A DNA stretch of 64,000 nucleotides from NCBI GenBank assembly GCA_040754335.1, contig JBFMCV010000002.1, positions 62,001 through 126,000 on the forward strand, read 5' to 3'. Made by a program: the position numbers and the translations under genes. The DNA comes from Thermodesulfobacteriota bacterium. GTDB lineage: Bacteria > Desulfobacterota_D > UBA1144 > Nemesobacterales > UBA2774. The notes below the pieces were generated by a model. It was not told the DNA's origin. It saw only the letters and a list, made by a program, of their open reading frames with translations, and did not search any database. The stretch's first letter is position 1. Every line of letters starts with the position of its first letter. Of this stretch, positions 35,313-43,886 are shown in pieces.

Positions 35313-35771
35313 AAGCTATTCCATGAAAATTTAGTTTTACGGTTTTATTTCTAACTTTACGATTATATTTATGAAATGATAGTTGCATTCTGGAGACCTC
35401 CCTCCCCATAATAAGAAACGGCTTTTTTTGTTAATGAGCTTGTTACGTCATTCAATTACCCGGGTTTGTCAGAAGCTGGCCGCGCCTCTGGAATATTATT
35501 TGTTATTTGCCGTCTATGATTCTCTGCTCCAGGCAGAGCTTATGGGGAGGGAGGTTCCCGGAAAGCATTTTTCATCATGCGAACCCCCTTGGGGGCCCCT
35601 GCAAAGTTCACAACGTTCACATGTTCACAAACCCTTCATTGAAGCCAATATTCAGGGTTTGCCTAATAACCTGCCACCCCTCAAAAATCCTTATTTAAAG
35701 CCATCGGTGAACTTGTGAACATTGTGAACATACAACAAGGTAGGCTGTGGGTTTTAAGACCGGATTCTCGT
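35313..35771. other. Non-coding region carrying inverted iterons
   Basis: About 460 bases lie between the repressor and the 3' end of the primase-helicase gene. A 111-codon plus-strand frame runs through the repeats and I do not believe it is real. Besides the iterons it has CCCCC-TT-GGGGG at 35584-35595. The region is a good candidate origin for the element. Confidence 0.55.
35606..35729. repeat. Two inverted arrays of three GTTCAC iterons (candidate replication origin)
   Basis: Left array: GTTCAC at 35606, 35615 and 35623. Right array, inverted: GTGAAC at 35707, 35715 and 35724. The spacings are 9 and 8 on the left and 8 and 9 on the right, so the arrays mirror each other exactly around a 76-base AT-rich centre. 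Iterons near a primase-helicase gene are typical of replication origins; operator clusters for a regulator are the alternative. Confidence 0.7.
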
Positions 35772-38108
35772 CTAAAATCCTGCCTCGCTGAACATAGTTG
35801 TATCTTTCATTCTGGTTTCTTCCGCAATGCCATACTTTTCATATAATCTCATAAGCTTTGGCTCCTCCGATTTTGGTATTACAAAGCCTTCCCTTGTTTT
35901 CTCGGTTTTAAGCTTGAGCTTCTTTCGTATAACGCTGCCTATCCACTTGGGGGTTATCTGCCTTGTGTAATCTTCCGCGTATTTTTCGATAAACTCCCTT
36001 GTTATGTCCTTTATAGAAGGCTCTTCATCCGATTCACTAAGGCTCCGAATACACTCAAGCACCTGGGCTTCCATCTCCATCCCGCGCTCAGTTACGATCT
36101 GCTTATGGTAGTCCCTGGCAATGCTTTTCAAATCCAACCGGGTTTTTTCATCCTCAATAACACTCAAGAGCGGAACAAATACCTGGTTCAGCCTCGGCTC
36201 GATAGTCCTGTCGACGAGCTCCGGATTCACTTTCCTTTTCCCCAGATTTCTAAACCGAAACATCAGGAGCTTATTTCGCAGACGCTCCGCCCTCTCTTTA
36301 TGCTCGTCAGTAAGGTTAATAGGAATGTCCTCTCTCAGTCTCCTCTGGCCCATCTCTTCAGTAATGCAGCGGGACTCTAAGGCTCTGTCCTCAAAAAACC
36401 CTCTCGTTGCCACTATCTTGGGACCGAATACCTGGTAAGCCTTCGGGCTGAACTCCTTTCCATTTATGGATTCGCTCCGCAGGACCGGGAAACCCTTCGC
36501 GTTTCCGTTGTTAAGAATTTTCACTATCTCTGCCTTTTCATCGCTCATCCTGAAATCTCCCTCGTCTATGATTAATGTACCTTTGAATATATTGAGTATT
36601 CGAAAGATTGGTGAGACGGTGGAAGCTCCGCTTGCAAATATCGGCTTATAGCAAAGAGAGCCTAGTGTTAATAGGAATCTTGTCTTTCCACTTCCCGCGT
36701 CTCCTATGACCCTCAGGTATGGGAGCTCTTTGAAGTCGTCATATATCCAGCTGAAAAGAACGTAGTATGAGGAGATGTTTTCAAACAATGGAGAGAGGTC
36801 AACATAATCGTGAATAAATGCCCTAATCTCTTCAATGAGCTTTTCCTCGGATTCGTACTCATCCGCTCCGGAGGGGAAAAGAATCACCTCGTTTTTGATG
36901 AGATTGTTTCGCGGAGAATAGGGAGAAAGATGAAGTTTATTTCCCATCGACAATCTGCTTTCGTAGCTGATCTCGCCTTCGTTAAAAACCGCAAATCCGG
37001 TTTCTTTCTTGTAAGGATCGTACACCATTTCGGCTATTCGTCCGTCTCCGAGGATTGCGGAGGGAATGTACACCGTAGAATCCTTCCCTTTGGATATAGC
37101 CTCGCTTTGGAAAGAAGGCGTTGTTACCCTTTTCGCATTCCCGACAAACTTCCTTGCATTTTCTATGGATTTCATCAAATATTGCTTTTTTCTGTTCCCC
37201 TTTTCTCTGTACTTTCCCGTCGTGGGATACTTCTCAAACACACCTACAATTTCATCTTCCCCGTAACCTTTGCTCAAAAGTGATGCAATTATGGCTTCGT
37301 CAGCTTCGGAACGGGAACGATAGGAGACGACTTCTCCTGTTCCGGGGTCCTTTACTTCCAAACTGTTATCCGGTCCCCGAAAAAAGTCTCCTGCTATCAG
37401 CTTTCTCACCCTTTCGCTTATGCCTAAGCTGTATACGTTTACAACCAGTATCTCTCCGTTAGTTTCACTCGATACAACCGGCATTTCGGGGAGCTCCTCA
37501 AGTACGGCTTCAACGATATCAGGGGTGATTAACGAGCTCTTGCCCAGACGCAGAAATTCGGAGAGCGGGATCGGCGTGAGACTCTTGCCGTCAAGAATCA
37601 CCCTTCGCTCAGGGGTATTCCTCAGACCTCCGAAATATGGAAGGTTTATATAGTTTCCGATTTCTCGTTCCTTCAGGTAATCCTGTTTAGGAAATACTTC
37701 CAGGGCAACCTTTAGCTTCAACAGGACGGAATTCAATACGTGTCTGATTTTTCGAGCTTCAACAGGCTCGGAGAAGAAAACCCAGATATGATACCCTTTT
37801 GACTTGGAGCGTTCGATGAATGTTGGCTTAAGACCAACATTCCACAGCTCTTCCCTGATATGATGGACTAATTCCAAATCATCCCTATCAATGTCTATGG
37901 CCCCGAACCGGCAAGTGCCGTTATCGAGCAGCGGATAAACGCCCAGGGAAACCTTTCCGATCAAATGCAGAAAATAGCTCCTTTGCGAAACCGGCTCTCT
38001 TACACACTCTCCGTGTACAGCGCCCCAGGCGTCTCTTCTTCCTGTGAAGAGCCTTTCAAATCTGTCCGTTATATTCCTGAGTTGGTCTCGTGTATAGTGG
38101 TTACTCAT
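35772..38108 (-). CDS. Primase-helicase: TOTE-type archaeo-eukaryotic primase fused to P-loop ATPase
   Basis: The protein has 778 residues. The N-terminal domain (about 1-190) is an archaeo-eukaryotic primase of the TOTE-conflict-system type: RFGAIDIDRD gives the metal ligands Asp72 and Asp74, and SKGYHIWVFF gives the nucleotide-binding His107. A central region (about 200-420) precedes an ATPase with Walker A GDAGSGKT (near 478), Walker B TLIIDEGDF and a C-terminal winged-helix part. It is built like a replicative primase-helicase of plasmids and integrative elements, able to prime and unwind. Its start overlaps the CHC2-type gene by 4 bases (ATGA). It points to autonomous replication of this element. 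Confidence 0.85.
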   Translation of the reverse strand: MSNHYTRDQLRNITDRFERLFTGRRDAWGAVHGECVREPVSQRSYFLHLIGKVSLGVYPLLDNGTCRFGAIDIDRDDLELVHHIREELWNVGLKPTFIERSKSKGYHIWVFFSEPVEARKIRHVLNSVLLKLKVALEVFPKQDYLKEREIGNYINLPYFGGLRNTPERRVILDGKSLTPIPLSEFLRLGKSSLITPDIVEAVLEELPEMPVVSSETNGEILVVNVYSLGISERVRKLIAGDFFRGPDNSLEVKDPGTGEVVSYRSRSEADEAIIASLLSKGYGEDEIVGVFEKYPTTGKYREKGNRKKQYLMKSIENARKFVGNAKRVTTPSFQSEAISKGKDSTVYIPSAILGDGRIAEMVYDPYKKETGFAVFNEGEISYESRLSMGNKLHLSPYSPRNNLIKNEVILFPSGADEYESEEKLIEEIRAFIHDYVDLSPLFENISSYYVLFSWIYDDFKELPYLRVIGDAGSGKTRFLLTLGSLCYKPIFASGASTVSPIFRILNIFKGTLIIDEGDFRMSDEKAEIVKILNNGNAKGFPVLRSESINGKEFSPKAYQVFGPKIVATRGFFEDRALESRCITEEMGQRRLREDIPINLTDEHKERAERLRNKLLMFRFRNLGKRKVNPELVDRTIEPRLNQVFVPLLSVIEDEKTRLDLKSIARDYHKQIVTERGMEMEAQVLECIRSLSESDEEPSIKDITREFIEKYAEDYTRQITPKWIGSVIRKKLKLKTEKTREGFVIPKSEEPKLMRLYEKYGIAEETRMKDTTMFSEAGF

Positions 38109-38416
38109 AGCCCTGCGTAGCGGCTAAGGATAACTTTGATCGTTTCTCTGAGGGTTAGGTTCTCGATGTCCATGATGAATCCCAGCACATCTCCATTCCT
38201 CTCACAGCTATCGCAATGGAAGTAAGAATTGATGCTGTTCACAACTATAGAGCCGTTGCATCCAATAAAGGGGCATTGCCCTATAAGCCCGTTTCCTGAA
38301 TCGAATAAGAGGGCATATTCATTCACCGCTCCTTCCAGTGATAAATTCGTCTTAATAGTTTCTATAATTGCAGGCAACAGATTATTGGGTTGGTATTCTT
38401 CAGAAAACCCCGTCAT
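38105..38416 (-). CDS. Stand-alone CHC2-like zinc-finger protein
   Basis: The protein has 103 residues. The segment GQCPFIGCNGSIVV..YFHCDSCERNGDVLGFIM has four Cys (48, 53, 68, 71) in the spacing and context of the DnaG CHC2 zinc finger (CPFH..., yHCFGCg.GGDvi.F), with Cys in place of His. In DnaG this domain recognises primer template. Here it is a separate gene translationally coupled to the AEP primase (4-bp overlap) and to the RuvC-like gene, so it probably serves as the template-reading subunit of the primase. Confidence 0.85.
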   Translation of the reverse strand: MTGFSEEYQPNNLLPAIIETIKTNLSLEGAVNEYALLFDSGNGLIGQCPFIGCNGSIVVNSINSYFHCDSCERNGDVLGFIMDIENLTLRETIKVILSRYAGL

Positions 38417-38970
38417 ATTGTTTTGTTATTAAAGTTTAAGTAGGTAGCGGCAGCTTTTCTCCTCTTTCTTTTTTGAAGATAAGCGAGAGCAAGCGTTAAC
38501 GCATCGAACATGTTCATCCAGTATTTATCCTTTTGAGTCCAGAGAATCCTTCCCTTGTGGGGAAGGCGCGCAGAGAGTTCGGGATATGTTGCAGCAACAA
38601 GGACGGCGGTGTTCATTTTTGTTGGTCTTCTGTCTTTAACGAGAAACTTTCTTGCGGTTGAGGATTCAATTTCATGGACCACGGTACCTTGTTTCCGGGC
38701 AAATTGGATAATGCGGTTTGCAAGTTTTTTAAGCATTGGATTTCCTATTCTTTCTGGGTGAGACAGTTTTCCCAAGATTACTACATCGGGCTTATAGGTT
38801 TTGACGAGATCAATCCCCGGAACTGTTGGCTTCCTCTGTTTTTCCGTTCTCTTCTTAAAATTCCGCACCCCGTAACGCATAAGCATATCGTCTTCAAGCA
38901 GGGCATAGCCTATTTCTTTAGTTCCAAGATCGAGCGCGAGTATGCGAATTTGTCTGGGAGCGGAGGACAT
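38413..38970 (-). CDS. RuvC-like Holliday-junction resolvase
   Basis: The protein has 185 residues with an RNase H-like fold. The pattern is Asp14 in ILALDLGTKEIGYAL, Glu100/Glu102 in VHEIESS and Asp156 in NMFDALTLALAYL, that is, the three or four acidic residues of RuvC-type resolvases. The intervening region is short. It would resolve branched DNA formed in replication or recombination. It overlaps the CHC2-type gene by 4 bases, so nuclease, zinc protein and primase-helicase form one replication operon. Confidence 0.82.
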   Translation of the reverse strand: MSSAPRQIRILALDLGTKEIGYALLEDDMLMRYGVRNFKKRTEKQRKPTVPGIDLVKTYKPDVVILGKLSHPERIGNPMLKKLANRIIQFARKQGTVVHEIESSTARKFLVKDRRPTKMNTAVLVAATYPELSARLPHKGRILWTQKDKYWMNMFDALTLALAYLQKRKRRKAAATYLNFNNKTI

Positions 38971-38992
38971 ACTAAAAACTGCTTATAAATTC

Positions 38993-39265
38993 TTACGACC
39001 TTTTAGCTCCTCCGAAGAGTGCTTTCTCCTTCTTTTCCAGATCCCTTCCGAGATCCCTGTACAAGTTCCCAAAAAGGTGCTCGACCGGAACATCGAGTAT
39101 GTAGGCAAGCTTCAGGGCATTCTCGAGACTGGGGAGAATCTTCCCGCTTTCCCACTTTGAAAACTGCGTCGAACAAGTATGTCCGAGTAGATAGGCTATG
39201 CGTTTTTGTCCTAGCCTCTTCCGTTTTCTGTATTTCCAGATGTGGTTAAGCGAACTAATCTCCAT
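38993..39265 (-). CDS. XRE-family transcriptional regulator
   Basis: The protein has 90 residues from the ATG at 39265. An upstream extension to 39355 would be rich in odd residues, and I reject it. Helix-turn-helix: GQKRIAYLLGHTCSTQFSKW (about 19-38), then ESGKILPSLENALKLAYILD. It is the likely master regulator of the replication operon that follows 23 bases downstream. A consensus promoter lies at 39516-39544, and a perfect palindrome (39338-39357) is in its leader. Similar palindromes recur at four other sites in this element, so this protein is a candidate for binding all of them. Confidence 0.78.
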   Translation of the reverse strand: MEISSLNHIWKYRKRKRLGQKRIAYLLGHTCSTQFSKWESGKILPSLENALKLAYILDVPVEHLFGNLYRDLGRDLEKKEKALFGGAKRS

Positions 39266-39337
39266 GACTTGAAACACTCTCCAAAGAAACGTATGGGTGA
39301 AGAATATCAGCCTCCGCGAATTCAGGGAGTCTGGGAA

Positions 39338-39357
39338 AGTTGCCTGAACAGGCAACT
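39338..39357. promoter_or_regulatory. Palindrome AGTTGCCTG-AA-CAGGCAACT (site 1 of 5)
   Basis: This is a perfect 9+2+9 inverted repeat in the leader of the XRE gene. It is the best copy of a motif with consensus TTGCCT-N4-AGGCAA found five times between 39.3 and 54.1 kb. Confidence 0.75.
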
Positions 39358-39416
39358 ATGAGGGGATATAAAAAAACTGCATAGAGCAGTCTGTTTTATT
39401 GAGCGAAGTTAAAAAT

Positions 39417-39440
39417 AAAGAGGAATTTCTTCCTCTTTTT
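39417..39440. terminator. Bidirectional hairpin terminator
   Basis: AAAGAGGAA/TTCCTCTTT is a 9-bp stem. It is followed by TT on the plus side and ATTTTT on the minus side. On the minus strand it lies between the promoter at 39.5 kb and the XRE gene, so it may attenuate that transcript. Confidence 0.6.
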
Positions 39441-39515
39441 GATCGACTCTTAGCTTCTTATGGGATTGTTAATTAAGTGTTTTTGGATTGATTATATGGC
39501 TAAAGAATTGAGCTT

Positions 39516-39544
39516 ATAATAACACATAGTAGATATTATGTCAA
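39516..39544 (-). promoter_or_regulatory. Promoter of XRE-replication operon
   Basis: TTGACA (39539-39544) and TATTAT (39516-39521) are spaced 17 bases on the minus strand. The 16 bases just upstream (39542-39557) match those upstream of the promoter at 51.3 kb in 15 of 16 positions. The leader to the ATG is about 240 bases. Confidence 0.7.
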
Positions 39545-39572
39545 TAGTAACAGAGGGTTATAACATTCTAGT

Positions 39573-39588
39573 TTGCTTCAATAGGCAA
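39573..39588. promoter_or_regulatory. TTGCC-type palindrome (site 2 of 5)
   Basis: TTGCTT-CAAT-AGGCAA pairs at five of six positions. Read on the minus strand, GGAAACTTGCCTATT aligns with the sequences at sites 3 and 4. It lies between the divergent XRE gene and the small gene before the recombinase. Confidence 0.65.
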
Positions 39589-39635
39589 GTTTCCCTCCCT
39601 ACCCATATTTCATCTTGTAGGCCATTGTGTAGGCA

Positions 39636-39809
39636 ATGACATCAACTAATGAAACTACCGAGAATACAAAAAGGAACCCGCGGAAAGGCAATAGCAATAA
39701 TAAAAATATAGAAAATGCCCTAAAACTTAGATTCCTGGCCTCAGATTTATCTGATGAAGAAAAAGAGGGGCTCTTATTTAGGGTATTTGATATTTTGCTT
39801 TATGAATGA
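39636..39809 (+). CDS. Small hypothetical protein upstream of serine recombinase
   Basis: This is a 57-codon frame, polar and Asn/Thr/Lys-rich at the N-terminus, with a helical C-terminus (ALKLRFLASDLSDEEKEGLL). It sits about 210 bases before the recombinase and 50 bases after a TTGCC-type palindrome. The ribosome site is weak (AGG too near the ATG). It could be a small partner such as a recombination directionality factor, but nothing proves it is expressed. Confidence 0.45.
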   Translation: MTSTNETTENTKRNPRKGNSNNKNIENALKLRFLASDLSDEEKEGLLFRVFDILLYE

Positions 39810-39900
39810 CCGGCTGTAATCAGATAAGAAAGATAACTTAATCGTTTAGCTTTCTAAAAGCGTATTTGTCACTTTATACAGTTTTGCTAATATGAGAAAA

Positions 39901-39969
39901 GGCAGACTAGAAGGCATAATCTATATTAATTGCCTATAAAAGTGGGGTAACAGTGCCTTCTAGTCTGCC
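39901..39969. repeat. 16-bp perfect inverted repeat upstream of serine recombinase
   Basis: GGCAGACTAGAAGGCA (39901-39916) and its exact complement (39954-39969) flank 37 bases, 51 bases before the recombinase ATG. Large serine recombinase attachment sites are imperfect palindromes next to the gene, so this is a candidate att site; a regulatory hairpin is the alternative. Confidence 0.6.
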
Positions 39970-40020
39970 GACAAAGAAGCGAATACTGTTGCCCCTCTTT
40001 TGTTATAACTTAACCCAATT

Positions 40021-41859
40021 ATGGATCTTCATAAGCAAATTAAAAAACTTAGAGCAGCCATATATATCAGAGTGTCAACCGATGATCAACTCAAAGGCTT
40101 CAGTCCCGAATTCCAGCTCGAAGACTGTAGACGTGCCGCCGTGGAAAGGGATGATTGTACACTGAAAGGTGTGCATATTTTTGATGATAGCAAGTCAGGA
40201 TCAAGCGATGACCGGCCGGGCTGGAAAAAGCTCATGGAGACCGCAAAGCAGGGAGAAATAGACGTTATCTACTTTTGGAAGCTGGATAGAATGATGCGCA
40301 GCGAACGCCATTTTTATAAAAATGAAGAGGAGCTAGAGAAATTAAATATACAACTTAGGTTTGCTACACAGAACTTGGATGATCCATTTACCCGAGCTAT
40401 CCAGGTCGCAGTCGCTGCGGAAGAAAGAAGAAAAATATTGGAGCGTACGCGGCGAGGTAGGGAAATGGCTGTAAGAGCAGGGAAATGGGTTATGGGCACT
40501 CCCCCGTATGGATATAAATACAACGGAAAGACTAAAAAGCTTGATATAAATGAGGAACAAGCGCAGTGGGTTAAAAAATTCTACGAATGGTTAGTCAACG
40601 AAAAGTGCTCTCTTAAAGAAATCGCACGACGTGCGAACGCTTTTGGGGTACCTACTTGGACCCAAAGCATAAAGACAAAGAGAAAGACATCAAAAATATG
40701 GTGGCCGAGGACATTGGGCAGAATACTCACAAACGAAACTTATACAGGAAAAGCGTATTTTAGGAAATACAAGAGAAATCATAAGGGTTTGAAAACGTAT
40801 GAGAATGAAGATTATATGAGGGCTAAAACTGAATGGATACCCATAGAAGTTCCTCAAATTATCTCGAAGAATCTTTTCGACAAAACCATTGTTCAACTGA
40901 GAAAAAATAGTGAATTCGCAAAAAGAAAGAAAATACGTTCCTACATGTTTAGCGGACTTGTTTATTGTTCAAAATGTGGCTTCAAGCTAAAGGGAAACTA
41001 TGCTAACCCAAGTAGTCGCTCCGCCAAGGGTTCGCGCTGTTATGTTGGTTATGTCCCGAAAAATCATGTAGGTAACACACGCAGATGCCGTTATTGCGGC
41101 GCTATAGCAGAAACCAGACTTATGCCAATTTGGAATACTTTAGAAAACATTCTAATGAGCCCGGACACAATTTATGACAAACTCGATAAATACACCGGAG
41201 AGAACAAAAAAGATGGGTTATTAAATAAAATCGTTCTAATTGATAAGGAATTGAAATCATTGAATGAGGAACAAGAAAGAACAAATATAGCATTTCTAGA
41301 AATTTGCTCCATAGATGAAAATGAATACAAGCAACGTATTAAATCTATCAAGAGTAGGCAGGTGACACTGGAGCATGAGAGAAGAAAATATAATGATTAC
41401 ATCATTTCTGAAGAAGAAAGAATTAAACGGGTAGATACTATTACTAACTTATACCAAAAAATCAAATATAAAATTACTCATGCGTCTTATGAAACGAAAT
41501 CAAAAATACTTCACATATTTGTAGATAGAATTGATTTGAATCTTGATACGAGCGCAGCATTAGTTAAATTCAATATTCCTATGGATGTACATCATAATTT
41601 TGAAGGACAATTGTTGGGACGGCAGTCTCTCAAAAAAGAGGAAATCACCTCCGATAAATGGCTTAACGACAACAATGAGACTAAAGATTTCGGCAACTTT
41701 TACCTAGATGTACAGGTCCCACTTATTTCCTTTAAAGAGATCCAGAAGGTCACCACTCCTTCACACTCCAGATACTATAAGGGTGAAAAAGACATGCCGC
41801 TTTTAAAACTAACCCGCAAGAAAGCCGAGGATAAGGAATTAAGGGCTTATTTTCAATAA
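40021..41859 (+). CDS. Large serine recombinase (resolvase/integrase family)
   Basis: The protein has 612 residues. Catalytic domain: RAAIYIRVSTDDQ with nucleophile Ser19, WKLDRMMR and the conserved Arg cluster (EERRKILERTRRG near 138-150). Then come the recombinase domain (GTPPYGYKY, GRILTNETYTGKA), a zinc ribbon (YCSKCGFKL ... CRYCGA, about 318-360) and a long coiled coil (about 395-490). The last 80 residues (from about LLGRQSLKK) are an extension that recurs as separate copies at 44.8 and 48.0 kb. It is probably the integrase of this element or of the cargo array. Confidence 0.93.
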   Translation: MDLHKQIKKLRAAIYIRVSTDDQLKGFSPEFQLEDCRRAAVERDDCTLKGVHIFDDSKSGSSDDRPGWKKLMETAKQGEIDVIYFWKLDRMMRSERHFYKNEEELEKLNIQLRFATQNLDDPFTRAIQVAVAAEERRKILERTRRGREMAVRAGKWVMGTPPYGYKYNGKTKKLDINEEQAQWVKKFYEWLVNEKCSLKEIARRANAFGVPTWTQSIKTKRKTSKIWWPRTLGRILTNETYTGKAYFRKYKRNHKGLKTYENEDYMRAKTEWIPIEVPQIISKNLFDKTIVQLRKNSEFAKRKKIRSYMFSGLVYCSKCGFKLKGNYANPSSRSAKGSRCYVGYVPKNHVGNTRRCRYCGAIAETRLMPIWNTLENILMSPDTIYDKLDKYTGENKKDGLLNKIVLIDKELKSLNEEQERTNIAFLEICSIDENEYKQRIKSIKSRQVTLEHERRKYNDYIISEEERIKRVDTITNLYQKIKYKITHASYETKSKILHIFVDRIDLNLDTSAALVKFNIPMDVHHNFEGQLLGRQSLKKEEITSDKWLNDNNETKDFGNFYLDVQVPLISFKEIQKVTTPSHSRYYKGEKDMPLLKLTRKKAEDKELRAYFQ

Positions 41860-42043
41860 GACATAAGTATTTTTGATAAGATAAAAATAACAAGAACACA
41901 ACTCATCGTTTCAAGCAAGGTTGATAATAGGAATATTGGGCTTATATACTTTCATATAAGCTGGAATTGAGGAGTTAATGATTATAGGGACTTATGGCCC
42001 ATCTTCCGGCTAATATGGGTAAGACTTTAATCATAACGCCTTT

Positions 42044-43840
42044 ATGACAGGCACAGCTCAGAAAACAACAGAATGTCAGAACTGTGGGGAGAGTGCTAAC
42101 CGGCACTTTCCCTATAATGCAAAGCTTTTTAGGAAAAATATAAGCAATATAGAAAATGGAGAGATATTAGTATGTGAGTCCTGCAGAGATTATTTTGAAA
42201 GAAGAAAAGCCTATTCAGAAAATGTACTTACCTCCAAATCTGACAAAAGACTTATAGTAGCCGGACCTGGCACAGGAAAAACATATACTTTTCAGGAAGT
42301 ATTAAAAACTATCCCAAGGGGACAGAAAGCTATTGTATTCACTTTGATAAACAACTTGGCAAATGATTTGAGAGAAGATTTATCTACTTTAGAAAACGAC
42401 TTAATTAAGGTGTCCACTTTTCACGGATTCTGTAGAGAATTATTACATTCAAAAATTGGTCTACAAGACATAACTAAAGATTTTAGATACTTTCCCTTAC
42501 TTCCTTTTTTGATTGAACAAGATGCACTCATACTAGACTTTGAATTCGGTCGTCCAGACTTTCACGCGAGCTTTGCAAATCTAAACCAAAATGCAGCTCA
42601 GGAATTTTATCTGTCTAGAGCGAGTTACTACAATTCTGCTAGCCATGATGATGCAGTTTATCGAGTTTTTAAGTATTATGAGCGAAATCAAAACCGCATC
42701 CCTTCTTTTGGAATAGTGATTGCTGATGAATATCAAGATTTTAACCGACTTGAGTCTTCGTTTATATCATTACTTACGAATAGGAACAAAGCTCTTATTG
42801 CGGGAGATGACGATCAAGCACTTTATGGTTTTCGGCACGCATCAAAAGATTATATTAGACAACTTTATTCCGATGCAACATACGAAATACTTGAGTTACC
42901 GTTTTGTAGCCGTTGTACACCTGCAATTGTAGAGGCGACTAATTATTTTGTTAAAGCAGCCCAGGGTCTCGGACTATTAGATAAAAGGATACCTCGGGAG
43001 TTTGAGTGTTACTTGCCGGACAAACATCGCGAACACAAAGCATATCCAGAGATTGAAGTCGCTCACTGTTCGCGCCCGGAAACGAGCTTTAAGTATATAA
43101 AAGATCGGATAGTTGATTTAACCGCGAGCGAAAATCTTACTTCTTATGCGGGTAAAGATATACCCTTTCTAATAATGGGGGCGGAATCTGGATACCGAAT
43201 TAAGAAAGTTGCCGAATATCTACAAGAGAATCTAGATGAGGAAATATATTCAATAGAGACCCCTGAAGAGAGGGACCAACTGGAAATTGAACATGGATAT
43301 AAAATCTTACACAAGGGAGTAAATACGAATTTAGGTTGGCGTATAGTAATGCACTTTGATCCGCCCGAGGATATAAAGAGCATAATTTCAAAGACATATG
43401 AAAGCGATATTGCAATTGAAGAAATGCTAACTCAAGAATATATTACTAGACACGGAGACGAAATACGTACTTTATTTGAAAATCAAGAGAAACCAGTGAA
43501 AACAGAAGAGTCTGAAGCGGAGCCAAACAAAATACGAATAAGACTTACTAATTTTTACGGTTCAAAAGGGTTATCAGCACTGCATACCTTTATTATCGAT
43601 CTTAACAATTATTCTTTTCCTGCGAACCCAGATGTAATAACGGATGATGAAATATGTAAGTTTCTCGTGGCACTTACAAGAGCAAAAAATTCATGCACAC
43701 TAGTCGTATTCAAAGTGTTCGACAAGACAATTGGAAAGACAGTAGATAGACCCTCTAGATTTATAGAGATGTTACCGGCCCATATCTTAAGACATAAATA
43801 TTTTAAAGTTCAAAAAGGCAACTTGGTAGAAAAAGGCTAA
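42044..43840 (+). CDS. UvrD/Rep-like superfamily 1 helicase with N-terminal zinc ribbon
   Basis: The protein has 598 residues. A zinc ribbon-like start (CQNCGES ... CESCRDYF, about 8-50) precedes SF1 helicase motifs: Walker A AGPGTGKTYTF (near 74-84), motif Ia, motif II as IADEYQDFN, motif III GDDDQALYGFR, and motif VI near VALTRAKNS. It translocates on DNA with ATP. No nuclease domain is seen. It is the first cargo gene after the recombinase and converges with the TIGR02391-type gene. Stand-alone SF1 helicases of this size are common defence partners; the partner here is not proven. Confidence 0.85.
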   Translation: MTGTAQKTTECQNCGESANRHFPYNAKLFRKNISNIENGEILVCESCRDYFERRKAYSENVLTSKSDKRLIVAGPGTGKTYTFQEVLKTIPRGQKAIVFTLINNLANDLREDLSTLENDLIKVSTFHGFCRELLHSKIGLQDITKDFRYFPLLPFLIEQDALILDFEFGRPDFHASFANLNQNAAQEFYLSRASYYNSASHDDAVYRVFKYYERNQNRIPSFGIVIADEYQDFNRLESSFISLLTNRNKALIAGDDDQALYGFRHASKDYIRQLYSDATYEILELPFCSRCTPAIVEATNYFVKAAQGLGLLDKRIPREFECYLPDKHREHKAYPEIEVAHCSRPETSFKYIKDRIVDLTASENLTSYAGKDIPFLIMGAESGYRIKKVAEYLQENLDEEIYSIETPEERDQLEIEHGYKILHKGVNTNLGWRIVMHFDPPEDIKSIISKTYESDIAIEEMLTQEYITRHGDEIRTLFENQEKPVKTEESEAEPNKIRIRLTNFYGSKGLSALHTFIIDLNNYSFPANPDVITDDEICKFLVALTRAKNSCTLVVFKVFDKTIGKTVDRPSRFIEMLPAHILRHKYFKVQKGNLVEKG

Positions 43841-43886
43841 TTATCAAATTTTTAATGTGTTAGTCCAACAATGAACAGTCCTGCCC

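Noticed and set aside
35383-35718. A 111-codon plus-strand frame across the iterons
   Set aside because: Composition is odd, no domain is recognisable, and the mirrored iterons explain the conserved sequence better.
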